From contig OZ038473.1 in assembly GCA_964036295.1 (NCBI GenBank), forward strand, positions 4,185,501 through 4,249,500: a stretch of DNA of 64,000 bases, read 5' to 3'. Below, one piece after another: positions 42,944-54,341 of this stretch (its first letter is position 1; the number at the start of each line of letters is the position of its first letter). This DNA is from Plumapathes pennacea. Taxonomy: Eukaryota; Cnidaria; Anthozoa; Antipatharia; Myriopathidae. A program made the translations under genes and the position numbers. A model generated the notes under the pieces. The model saw nothing but the letters and a program-made list of their open reading frames with translations, made no database searches and was not told the DNA's origin.

Positions 42944-45900
42944 ATGGATGACACTCGCATCAGTTTTGAGTGGAAATACAAAAGAGATCAACCATCTCGT
43001 TCAACTTTGTGGCGTAAAGGAAAGCGTAGGCGGTGCGGTGACAAGAATACATGTTTGTTCGATTGCTCGAACGTGGTCGAAGAGCACTGGACAACCGAGG
43101 TTGCTGGATATGATTATGCGCCAAGCTGCGTGTCCATGCCCCAGAGTGCGGAGGGTCAGCACATTAACGAAGGCGGTACGTCATCCATTTCCGAAGATGA
43201 AAGCACTGCAGGGCAAGATTTTGGAGTTTCTGATATCAATTCAGGTATTGATTGAAACTTATATAGTTTTCTTGTGTCTCTTGGTGTCAAAATATACAGG
43301 AGGAGGTGGGGAGGGGGGAGGGAGGGTAGAGGCTGCGCGTACCAGACTTTCTCAGTGACGGCCTGTAAAACACCTCGAAAACGTCACTTTTTACCCGCTC
43401 TTCTTTATACCTAAAAGCGACCATATATAGCACGAGATGATTTTAAAACTGTAAAAGCTGTTGATAAAATTAGTTTAATCGTATTATTTCTTAGACGCTG
43501 ATTATCTTGAAGAAGAGAATGATGCCGACTTTCTCGCATTTGTCGACTTAATACAAAGTGCGCCGGCTGTAAACGACGAAATCCACGACATTAGCCAAAA
43601 CACTGCTCGACAAATCCAGCTCACTGAAGAATTTTCCGACATCACGGAAGAAATCGAAGTGGAAGACATTGTTTCAACAGTGGAAGAGTCGTCAAATAGC
43701 AAAGCTTCCGAAAACGAACTGTTGTACGAAAACGCAAGAGTAACTGTTGGGGAAAGTTTGCTTCTTGTTATGGCTTTTATCATGAGGCATAACCTGTCCA
43801 TGGTTGCACCCAGTGATCTTCTAGGACTTCTGGAAATACACTGCCCAAAGGAAAATCTTGCTGTCAAAGAATTTAGCAAGTTCCAGGCCTATTTCAAGCA
43901 CCTGAATCATCCAATAAAACAACATTACTGTTGTCCAAATGCGAAGTGTCAGGTGTACACGTCCGACAAAAAGCCAGAGGATGGTGGCATTTGTAGTGTA
44001 TGTGGAGAGGAATTATCTGCGAAGTCGTTTTTCGTCGAAGTGCCATTGGAAGACCAATTGCAAACTATTTTGTCATGTAAGTACACATAATTGCCTACGT
44101 CATAAACACGTGTGCAGCCTCAGTACTGTGGTATTCTGCTGGTATTCTAGGTCCAGGAATGCTTGAAAAGTTGAAACACCGATTCACCCGAGGTAAACCG
44201 ACAGATTCAATTCAAGATGTCTATGATGGAGACCTGTACAAGAGCTTTTCAGGCCCTGGTGGATTTCTTTCCAGTTGCTCAAACATATCGCTCCTGGGTA
44301 ATACGGATGGCGTTGCACTGATCCGTTCATCAGGGTATGGAGTTTGGCCAGTATTCCTTGTCATCAATGAGCTTCCTCCGTTGCAACGGTAAGGCACGGC
44401 GCATTGCATTTCCCACGTGCAGAAGCACGGCTACAACAGAGCTTATTATATTTCATTTAACTCTTAAACTTTCACCTGTAATGATAGCATTAACTATTAA
44501 GTACAGTTTAGTGTTTACGAGGATAGTAACTGCATGTGTATGATCAGCAGTGTGGCAGTCTGAAACGCCCTGACCGCCATTTTGCGCCTGCGTATTTTCC
44601 TTGATGTTTTCGCAGGTTTAGCAGAGCAAATCGCATTTTTGCAGGACTTTGGTTTGGAAAAGGAAAGCCTAACTTTTCAACATTCTTGCAACCGTTTGCT
44701 CTTTCCCTGCGAAAGCTCTTCAATCAAGGTGTGTTTATATTTGTTGACGGAAATCTCTACTTGCAGTATGTATAGATGTGTTGCAGTTAAGATGCATCCT
44801 TTTCTCTCCGTTTTGGCCTTCCGTCCACACGTTAACGATGGAAACGGAGCTCGTTATCTCTAAAAAATGGAGGTTTTGGAGGCTCTCTCTAAAGTGCAGA
44901 CTTTTGGCAACGGAGGTTTTTTGAAAACGGAAACGTGTGGACGGGGCCTAAATTAATTAGTCATACGCAAGCTGTTTGAACAGAATCAAATCGTTATACT
45001 ACGAACTGCGAAGCGACATTTTTATACACCGGAAAATTTTGCAGAAATCTGAACGCTATGATCATAGAAATAATTAAAAAATGGGAAAATATTTACATCC
45101 ATTCGGTTGTAATATCTTTTTGTTTAGGAATGCAAATAATGGATGCAGATGGTGTTGCAGTTACAGTCCGTGGCATTCTCTTGAATGTATTATTGGACTC
45201 CCCAGCAAAAGCTTTATGGCTACAAATAAAGCAGTACAACGGCTACTTTGGATGTCCTAAATGTAAAGAAAGAGGTCAACAGTGTGTTATTGGAACTGGA
45301 AAAAACGGCAGAAAGAAGCAATGTCACATTTACCCATACAACAAAGACTACTCCGATGGCCACTGTGAGGTCCGAAACCATGATGAAGTTAAAGAGCAGG
45401 CTCTCCAAGCAATGGAAAACAGAAGAAATGGATTGAAAACAGTAAGCATAATTTCGTACTCAGCTTCATGTCGTTGTATGTGTAGCTCGTGATCTCCTGC
45501 CAATATCATGCATAACAGCCGGTCGCGCTACTTTATTATAGACTGAGGGGTAGAACATAAATCATCTTTACAAATACTATATTTCAAATTGATAATAATA
45601 TTTCAAATTTGAATTACTTTTCTATTTACACAGAACTATGATGTGCAAGGTGTCCTGGGCTTGTCATGGGCTTTTGGTATACCGACGTTCGACATTGTTC
45701 GCGGGACGGCAATTGACTACATGCACTGTATCTGTGAAGGTGTTGTGGATCAATTGCTTAATTCGTGGTTTTTGCCAGAGAACAGAGCCAAACTCTTCTA
45801 CATCGGAGACAAGTTGGATGATTCCAGTAAAGATCTGATGTCAATTCAGCCTGTTAGTGAGATATCTAGAAGACCACGGAGCATCACTGACAGGAAAGAT

Positions 45901-46514
45901 TGGAAAGGTCAGAATTTAACCATAATATTCTAATCATTTTTATTACAATTTAAAAAAATATTATGCCCGACTTTTAAACGCTAGTACACCTTACATTTAC
46001 TTTCCTTATCGTTAATTTATAGCATCAGAAAAGAAGAATTTCATTTGCTACTATGCTGCTCCTCTTCTCCTGAATTGCCTTCCTGAAGTGTACTCTACAC
46101 ATTTGATGCTACTGGTTGGAGGAACTTATCGGCTTTTGAAGAGATCCATTTCTGCTGCAGAGAGAGATGATGCTGCCTCTTTTTTAAAGCTCTTTGTTGC
46201 TGAAGCATCCCATCTTTATGGTAATTTCTTTGATTCCAAATTTGGATAATGTTATAAACCCTGGATTATATATACAACTTCGAATAGGGTTCAGGTGTAT
46301 TTGATTCAAGTGTATATCCAGGGCTTATTGTTATACTTGGTTTGTTCTGTGGCAGGTGAAAGGTTCATGACATTTAATGTGCATCAACTCCTGCATCTCG
46401 CGGACTCAGTACAGAATCTCGGTCCACTCTGGAGCCATTCTTGCTTCATTCTTCGAAGATCTAAATGGAGACTTTAGGAGTTTATTCCATGGTACTCAAA
46501 ACATTGATGGGCAG
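42944..46514 (+). pseudogene. Tnp2/CACTA (EnSpm)-like transposase gene with introns, frameshifted and truncated
   Basis: Eight exons with matching phases: 42,944-43,244, 43,495-44,076, 44,151-44,388, 44,616-44,728, 45,128-45,441, 45,634-45,907, 46,023-46,220 and 46,356-46,514. After an acidic N-terminus come ENARVTVGESLLLVMAFIMR and a zinc-ribbon-like CCPNAKC...CSVCGEE. Next are LLGNTDGVALIRSSGYGVWP (first catalytic Asp region), IFAGLWFGKGKPNFSTFLQP and YNGYFGCPKCKERG. FDIVRGTAIDYMHCICEGVV (second Asp), ERFMTFNVHQLLHLADSVQN and FEDLNGDFRSLFHGTQN complete the order. This is the layout of animal Tnp2-like transposases. In exon 8 one extra base between SHSCF and FEDLNG breaks the frame. The C-terminal exon(s) are missing where Helitron fragments start. 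It is either a decayed transposon gene or a host-resident paralogue. Confidence 0.8.
44810..44948 (-). mobile_element. Truncated GGCCCCGTCCACACG MITE
   Basis: The right end CGTGTGGACGGGGCCTAA matches the terminus of the MITE at 34,771-35,156 in its first 14 bases and is followed by TAA. The left side (CCGTCCACACGTTAACGATG) is a shorter, diverged arm. It lies in intron 4 of the Tnp2-like gene. Confidence 0.55.
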
Positions 46515-46552
46515 GTACTATATAATGTTGCATGGTTACATACTTTAGATAC

Positions 46553-46625
46553 ATAAGTACATATCTACATACATACATATACATACATACATACATACAT
46601 ACATACATACATACATACATACATA
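46553..46625 (+). repeat. (ACAT)n microsatellite
   Basis: About 15 tandem ACAT units after a few degenerate ones, between the last exon of the Tnp2-like gene and a Helitron fragment. Confidence 0.95.
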
Positions 46626-46980
46626 CAAATTCAAAATTGGAGAATCAGTGTTTGTTTTTTTCCCGTACTACGACGGCCGACAGACTTCAAAATTTGAGTA
46701 TTAGATTTTGAGAACGTGCTTGTGGCAGACTGTATGAATTAATTTGACGTGCCGACTGACCGTGGGAAATACGTACTTCGTCACGCAATCGATTCTTTTT
46801 TCAACGCAAAAGTATAACACACACCATTCTTTTTCTCCTTCCTTTGTGTGTAGCATTTGACTTCGAAGAGAAGATTGAGTCAACATTTCGGTAAAGCAAA
46901 GGCTACTCTTCTTGGGAGTACCAAAGTAAAAGTCCCATCAATGTCAGAGCGAGGGGTATCTGCGATTATCGTATTTCTAG
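46626..46980 (+). mobile_element. STPR-Helitron 3' fragment, plus strand
   Basis: Matches 60,133-60,483: AATTCAAAATTGGAGAATCA, CGGCCGACAGACTTCAAA, GAGAACGTGCTTG and AAAGGCTACTCTTCTTGGGA. It ends GATTATCGTATTTCTAG, then T. The 5' part is absent; the (ACAT)n run stands at the break. Confidence 0.75.
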
Positions 46981-48170
46981 TAGAATTTAAAACTGGTGTT
47001 GGCGGTAATCACCCCTCATAATTTACCAGGGTCGGTCGACACGACAAATTAATTTATACAGTCTGCCAAGCACGTTCTCAAAATCTAATACTCAAAGTTG
47101 GTCGGCCGTCGTAGTACGGAAAAAAGAAACACTGATTTCCCAATTTTGAATTCATAGGCAGTACAATTAAATAGGTTTCCTGTGCAATTTGTTTTTACTC
47201 TGGACTGCATGCACAAGACTCAGGCATGCATGTTTAATGGGCTTGAATTGTTTTGTACGTGAACGCGCTCAAAACAACATGATTTCTCCCAGAACCAAAG
47301 CAAAACTTGAACGGTTAATTCAAATTATACACGGGCTTCAGACCTAGTCATACTTCTACGGGCTTGTGAACGATTCTCGCTGCAATCACCGCATGTCAAA
47401 TTACAGTATTTGTTACAGCTTTAGTCTTGAAAGAAATAAAAAGACATCTGACTAAATCATTCAAGACTCCAAGTTCTGATTGCTCTGAGCCAGTACGGTA
47501 GCCGATACAAGCGACAGAAGCGTATTAAAACAATACTTCGAGGGAAAATGATCAGCATACAGATTTTAATACATTCTTGAAGTGATCAAGTTACAAGATA
47601 CGGGTGGAATATATTTGTCACGGTGATTGTTCGCTTTCCACTGACTAAACTTTGTTGCTTGTCCTTTCTGAATAAGGATCTGAGTTTAACATAAGACGGC
47701 GTCTAAAGCTCCCAATTTGCTTCCAAGCGCTGTTCCCTTTGCGGAGCCGTTTCTTCGGCACGCTTCCGTTCATGATGCTGTCGGTTATCAAATGTTTCTC
47801 GTCTTTTCTCTAGACGTATTTGGCGCTGTTCGGTTGTTTCACGATTTCGCCTTGCCCGTGCTAGTTCCCTCCTCTTTTGAAGACGAGCTTCGCGAGACCG
47901 TGCTGTGTCAAGTTTTCCAGTTTTCAAATTCATTTTCGTGAACGCAGTTACGTACAATTGTTGCTTCGTTCAAACCTTTGTTTGACCTCGCTTTGACGCT
48001 AATCGATAATTATTATTACGTCATTGCCTTAGAGGTCGCCCTATGACAGACTGACAGACTGACTGACGAACATTAAATTTCGAGATGGCGACTCGCTTGG
48101 AGTCTCCACACAAAGCGAATTTGCTGCATTAGCACCGTGATGATTACCCTCACTTCGCTTCGCTCGGGGA
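46981..48170 (-). mobile_element. STPR-Helitron copy, minus strand
   Basis: 5' end at 48,170 (TCCCCGAGCGAAGCGAAGTG, after an A on its own strand), STPR frame at 47,957-47,703, interior to about 47,040. The 3' end of the variant type (GAGGGGTGATTACCGCC to AAATTCTA) meets the CTAG end of the plus-strand fragment at 46,980. Total about 1.19 kb. No Rep or helicase domain fits in this length, so it is non-autonomous. Confidence 0.75.
47703..47957 (-). CDS. STPR-like repeat ORF of the minus-strand Helitron copy
   Basis: 84 codons if read from the first ATG; the shared start in related copies is the internal MNLKTGKLDTARSREARLQK. Units RRELARARRNRETTEQRQIR and KRAEETAPQREQRLEANWEL follow the 23-residue STPR pattern (E-T-x-Q-x-R-x-x-R-L). 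It stops at the boundary where relatives continue, so it is shortened. Same family as 59,264-59,626. Confidence 0.55.
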   Translation of the reverse strand: MYVTAFTKMNLKTGKLDTARSREARLQKRRELARARRNRETTEQRQIRLEKRRETFDNRQHHERKRAEETAPQREQRLEANWEL

Positions 48171-49499
48171 TTATATGGCTTTAGATCTTTCGGCAAATAT
48201 AAAACAAGGCCCCGAGGAGTACTCGTCTCGTTCATTCAACAACATTAATCACGATCAGGCATAAATTACGCAAGATCGTTTTCACAACAAATTCAGTTAA
48301 CTGCTTACAATTCTACGGATTTGAAAATCTTGAAAAAAAAAAAAGATACGTCTGTCGAACCAACTGCCTAAATAAATCCCAACTGTTCTGAGCTGAATGA
48401 AATGGCCAATAGCGTGTGTCAAACAACGACACTTCAAACGAGCTCGCTCACTGAAGCTTATCTATTTCCAGAAGAAATTGCTTTGCAATTGAGAATACTT
48501 TTTATACTTTTGAATAAGTTTCTTACGCACACAACAATGTAGAAGGCAAAATGACACTAAAGAAAAATCATTTCATCACACACTGCGACCGACACATCGA
48601 TGAAAGTTATATTGTTCAAAACTCACCAATTAATCTTCCTGCCTCCTCGTGGAGCGTTTACGTTTCTTCCAGCAAACTAAACATCCAAAAATCACCACGG
48701 CGTCTTTGTCCAGTCAGTGATTTCCAAATATAGGAGGGTTCTGGTGCATGAGAAAAATATATTTACAGTCTTCACAGTGCGTCATGACGAGCAAACCGGA
48801 GTGTCTGCAAAACTTGCTTTTTGCACGGTTTTAGTCATAACTGTTCACGGTGATTGTTCGCTTTCCACTTTCTTCCTGGCAAGTGTGCAAATTTCAACAC
48901 AGGGGTGAAACAACCGTCCATAGATCTGCAGCACTTGTTGTCAATGACGGCTGAGGTCGCAAGCAAATTTTTCCTCGGATGCTTTCCTTCTTCGTAACGG
49001 TCATTTTCCCAAATTGTAAGCTTTTCCCGATCATCATAACTTAACAGCGAGTATCCGGAACGTTTAAACTTCCCATTGAACTTCTGAGCCTTCTATAGTA
49101 AATGTTTAGCAACTTTTCGAGTAGTCATTTGCTATCCACATGTGCAAACTGAAGCTGAGCGGGCCGTACAGGAAAATATTGCCCGCTCAGACAACCAATC
49201 AGAATGCGCCACTTCGCGCGTATTGCCCGCTCAGAAACTCAACCATATAATAAAGCGTAATATCATGTAAATAGTTCATTGGCTACCAATTTAACCACAA
49301 ACGGGTTTGTATAGTTGCCCGCCCTGAAATCTCCAAATCTTATATTTACATTATTGATGTAATATGATGTACAACTATAGGGAAATATATTAAACTGAAC
49401 TGAATTATTTCCAGCATTTTTGTCTCCTTTCTTCATTTACCATTTTTCATTGTTTTGATCTCTCGTAGTTTTGTCACGGTTGCACTAGCAACTAGTTTA
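48171..49499. other. No supportable gene
   Basis: Non-coding. The motif ATTGCCCGCTCAGA occurs twice near 49,170-49,235, a possible small dispersed repeat. Confidence 0.4.
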
Positions 49500-49905
49500 G
49501 CGGGCTGTGATTATGTTGTTTACAAGCCGCGTTTTCGCGATGTTGCGCGTATTACCGTTTACGCAACAACAAAACTTGTAACAGGACTCTGTTGCAATTA
49601 GACTCGAAATTCGGCTGCGTGATTGGTCAGTTTGACATACGAGATGGCAGCCGAGGAGTTCTGTTGCGTGACAAGCTGGAATGACAGTGGTAATACGCGT
49701 AGCAAACTTAAATTTTGTTGCAAAAATAGAAGCTTGTTTTACTTCTGCAACAAAATGTTGCAACTTGCAACATCAAAAATTTGTCGCGCGGCAAGATGCG
49801 CAGGGTGGTAATATGCGCAACATCGCTCTTCAACTTGCAACGCAACAATATTGCGCGATAAGTTGCACGATTTTGTTGCCCGCATCACTGCACCTTAAGC
49901 GAGGG
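49500..49905. repeat. TTGCAAC/GTTGCAA-rich dispersed repeat
   Basis: Repeated GTTGC, GCAACAAAAT and TTGCAACTTGCAACATC words in both orientations, with GGTAATACGCG and GGTAATATGCG. It looks like a degenerate inverted-repeat element; termini are unclear. Confidence 0.4.
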
Positions 49906-51039
49906 TACTAATCACAACAATAGCTCGTTTCCATGTATTGCGATGCAACCAGTTCGATTTAGACTGACCGATGGTCTGTTGCTGACGTCCACGTCTCAAT
50001 ACTCGTGGGCTCAAGTCTACATTTTGAATTGAAGGTTTATAAATCAAGCAAACTACCAAACCGCAGCAGTCTTCGAAAACAAAGAAAGCAGCGACTACCG
50101 TACATAACAAGCAAAGAATGGTACATCTGTTTGAGCGTAAATTGGAACCTATGAAACCAGGACGAAAAAATTCCGAACAATCAAGCAAACGCCGACTGAT
50201 GCGGTGCCTCGAATATTTACCAGGTTGGGTTGATTTTGATTTTGCAGCCTGGTCTGAACGAGCCCGTAAGAAAAGCTCTCATCGAGAGTCGAGCCAGAAA
50301 AACAATTCAAGACGGAGGAAGCTTCAAGATGAGACTTCAACCTCAACTTCACACAGTACGTATCCACTTTTTTAGAAGCGTGAAATACAAGAAGGAACAG
50401 CCAATAGAAAGCATGAGACTATGGTAACTGTTTCCCAGCGTTGTGCCAAATGTGGGATTTACTCTTCCCAATGGTGAACTGAGCTTCAGCTTGGCGTGGA
50501 ATAGATATAATCCTATCAGTACAATGACAAGAAGAAGGGTGTTATCAGTGAATACAATTGATAATTGTACACATGATCTGTTTTCTTTCCTGTGCTGGTT
50601 GGTAGCCCCCTGCTTTTAAATTTAAAAAAATTGCAATGTTTTCTAGGGTCATGACAAACCCAAGAATATACATGTTTCCACAGGCCATCTAATAGAATAC
50701 AGTCAGAATAATACGAATGCCAGAAAAAGTTTGACAGGTACTGCAAAACTGATGCACTAAAGATGATGCACGAGTTGCTCAAGTGCCTGTCGAATACCAA
50801 CTGATGCACGGCCTGTGGTACTTCCCTACTGCAGTTTTAAAATTATAGAGGACTTGTTAAAATAATTATCGTTGTTGCTCTGACAGCACTATACCAATGA
50901 ATCCCGTTGATTGTATCTGAATAAGGCAGCGAAGATAATCAGAGTGCAACTGGACCAATGATGGCTAATAGCAACTAAAATATGGCTTGTCAAATGTCGC
51001 TTCGATTACTCTAAAGGTCGACAACAATCGAATATGATT
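49906..51039. other. No confidently supported gene
   Basis: A frame at 50,118-50,375 is Lys/Arg/Ser-rich (MKPGRKNSEQSSKRRL) and ends near a CACA|GTACGT donor-like site. It could be an exon, but nothing confirms it. Confidence 0.3.
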
Positions 51040-52340
51040 TCTGATGTTGCCGTTTCTGGTAGCTCGTTTGTGCTTAGTAAGTCTCGTGTTCAGTTTATTT
51101 GCCAGTCTCACCGATGTAGGAGGCTTCGCAGTCAGTATAAGGTTTCTGTATGTTGTTTCCTGTCTGTTGATAGGTTTTTGTTTGCCCTTTACGTTAGTCA
51201 GTAAGTCTCGTAGAGTCGTGATGGGTTTTTGTGGTCTACCCGGATGTTACAGAATCGTAAGATACGTGCTATCGTCTCAGAGGTGCCTCTGATGTGCAGT
51301 AGTGCGGTAGTGTGGTCAAGGTCACTGGAATTGTGTCATCAATGGTTTCACTGTCGGTGGTTGGCTGTTCCTGTGAGTTTTGCCAAAGTTGGGGCCACAG
51401 TTGTTCTTTTGAAAAACGCGTTCCAGGTGTCGGGTCTCGTTAATTAATTAAGTTGTTGGGAGAGTGACAAAGTCGTTGCGCTCCTTTCGTCAGCGTTTTG
51501 ACCGTAGTTGCCTTGTATGAAGTAGGGTTGTAACAGGACTGGTCAAGGAGTCTGTCGGTGTGCGTTGGTTTCTGGTAAACTTTGTTGGTAGCCTGTCGTT
51601 GTCGTGGCTCACAAGGCAATCTAAGAACGGAAGCTTTCCGTTATCTTCGATTTCCTTAGTGAACTATATGTTAGGGCTTTGGTCGTTCAGTTGCTTGTGG
51701 AAGGTGTCAATGTCGTCTTCTTGTACAGCAGTAAACGTATTGTCAACATATTGACCCAGATAGGCAGCGTTTGTTCGTAGGTTGCAAGGGCGCGTTCTTT
51801 GATGTGTTGCATTACAATTTCTGCTTCAATAAGAGAGACCGGTGAACGTATTGCTGTTCCATGTAGTTGTCGGCAGTGTTTTCCGTTGTATTGGAAGTAC
51901 GTGAAGGTTAAGCATAGAGTTAGTAACTCCATGACGTCTTTTGTCGGTAAGGGTAGTTAGTAGTGTGGCGTTTGATTGCAGTTTCAGTACACCGTAGTGC
52001 CAACTGAAAAAGAAGCGCTGGTGAACATTGATTTGATATCAAAAGACACGAGTTTGTAGTCGTTCGGTATCTGTATTTTCTTGATCGCGTCGATGCAGTT
52101 CTCAGTAGATTGTAGTTAGTGTTTAGATTTGTTTGTCAGCGGTTTCAATAAGTTCGTTAAGTACCTCTACTAGTACTTATGTCGGGGACCCACAGAACGT
52201 GACTATGGGTCGCATCGGTATGTTGAGTTTGTGCAGTTTAGGTAGTCTGTAGAGTTTCGGTGACTGTGGCATCGAAGATTAATTAACTCCTCGGCCCACT
52301 TTTAACGATCACTTTATCGAAGTCGGTCTCAAACGACTTG
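51040..52340 (-). pseudogene. Penelope-like element remnant, minus strand
   Basis: Read on the minus strand from 52,340 downward: PKLYRLPKLHKLNIPMRPIV and FCGSPT (RT finger/palm), then FQYNGKHCRQLHGTAI and EAEIVMQHIKERALATYEQT (matching the 4,905 remnant). Past more stops comes TSETIARILRFCNI, the linker before the nuclease. The catalytic YVDD region is replaced by VNMLT after a frameshift. This is the most complete RT footprint of this lineage here, but it is broken in many places. Confidence 0.8.
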
Positions 52341-54341
52341 AAATGCTTGCAATACTAAATAATACTCGAGAAACGTGGCATGACGAAATAATGTATAATA
52401 AGATCAGTAAAAAGTGTGGTGTTGTTTTCTTTGAGTTGTATAGCTTTCTGTTTAGAGTAGTGTTTTCTTCAGTTTTACCGAGTCCGCTTCCGTTGCTTGT
52501 CTACAATTTTCAAGCTCGATTTATGCTTGTTTCCTTTCATTCTTGCAACGAACTGTCATCTCTCTTCTAAGTACATTTATAGTTTTTGCGCGTTTTTAAT
52601 TAACAAATGTTTATCTATAAACTAAAGCATTGAGTTATAGGTCTGTTACTGTTCCTTCAACATCCGCAGCCATGTTTTTTTCCTTGAGTCAGCTAAGACA
52701 ACCATATAGCAGCCACCAACCCCGGTTCCGGTTCTGCTTTCTAAATCTCAATCTCCAATATCTTCAATAGACCTTGTGGTATTCCGAAGGGGTCTTGAAG
52801 GAGATTCTCTCTCTTACCTTATGCCATTTTGCCTATAACATTTTATAATTAAAATAAAAAAAAGATAATGCGATGAATGTCATACTTAAATATTACTTTG
52901 TCATGGAAACCTAACGAATTCCATTTTTATTCTTATAGAGGGAGCCGCCGATTGTCCAAAAAGCATTGAATGTTCCACCTTCAAGTATCGTGACGCCCAT
53001 CAAAGTGTTTTTACAACAGTTTGCCAAAAGGCCAATTGGACGAAGATTCTCTTGTGTCTCAGTGATAATGTTACTGTGCTGTAAGTATGTGAGTTTTAAG
53101 TTTTGTAATATCACCATCGATCTCACATACACTAGACTAAGGGAACCTTGGAATTGACTTTCTGTAAGACGTGTGTCCGTTCTAGTCTATTTAGCCCTTA
53201 TACATACATGGGTGCGTGGGGAAAATAATAAAATATCTACTGATTTTCTTCTACGGAGCCCATTTTTTATAGTAGCTGTTCATTATCTTATGGGACATCT
53301 TTTATAACTTTATCATTCATAGGTTTTCAACTTACCCGGGGCTACTTTGGAAAAATGTCCTAAAACGGATACATACAAGCAGTAGTATATCCAATTTATG
53401 GGTCATACCAGTGATTTTGTATATTTTTGGCGCTTCCGGGAAAACAGACTAAGGGCATTTTGGATGAAGGGGAGGGGAGAAAAGGGAAAAGAAGAGCGTG
53501 GCAGAAAACCATTGAAAACACCCTTCGCCCCTTCGCGCGCTCCCACATGTTTGGGCAAATGTGTGTGCCACGTCGCACGAACCACGTTGGCGCTCCCGCT
53601 CTGGTGCAGCTACACTTGCATTGTTTCTGAGATTTGAAACAAAAATACTTTCTTCGATGCGTTTTATTGACGGCGGAGCGAAATTCCAAATTATCCGAAG
53701 CGTTTGCTCCGAAGTGCGCTTTTTTGAGGTAGAAAAGAATCTATTTTTTGGTTTAGTCATCCAAAGCGTTTGCTTGTTGAAATAACGTTTAATTTAATTA
53801 CTAGGGGTTTTTTGAGACAATTTTGGAAATAAAAATATACACATGATCGTTAACAATCGTCAACGTAAAAGTTGAAACTGCAAAATAACATGGCTGTCCA
53901 TGCAATGTGGCGTTTGATTTTTTTGACATTTTGAGCTTGATGTGGTTGTAATCTCTACTCTGAAAACATTGATCGATGATCAAATTCAATTTTTAAACAA
54001 CATTGGCGTCCCAGCAAATTGTCAACGGAAACTGCTGTCTTCGCCGGAACTTGCTGAATGTCCACCAATACTTGAAGAAACTATTTCAACGGTCCAATTT
54101 TCGAGAGCTGCTCATTGGAGTCAATAAACCTCTCTACGTAGTTCCATCGTTTGTTTTAATTTCTATCTTTAATTGTGTGTGTTTGAATTTTTTTCTTCAG
54201 GGCTTTAGTTGATTTGCTGTATAAACTTCTAGTCTTCTTCCTCGTCTCCAGTAGCACCGATTGTACCAACTGGGACGCTGATATTGTTTAAACACCAACT
54301 GAGACTGCAGGGGAAAAATGTTAACCACGACATTCAATAGT
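52341..54341. other. No supportable gene
   Basis: Non-coding by all signs. Around 53,400-53,760 several overlapping frames on both strands arise from purine/GC-rich sequence (GGGGAGGGGAGAAAAGGGAA), with no recognisable protein. Confidence 0.4.

Noticed and set aside
53403-53785. Several overlapping frames on both strands
   Set aside because: Frames on all strands overlap and none shows a domain or splice context; GC/purine-rich sequence is enough to explain them.
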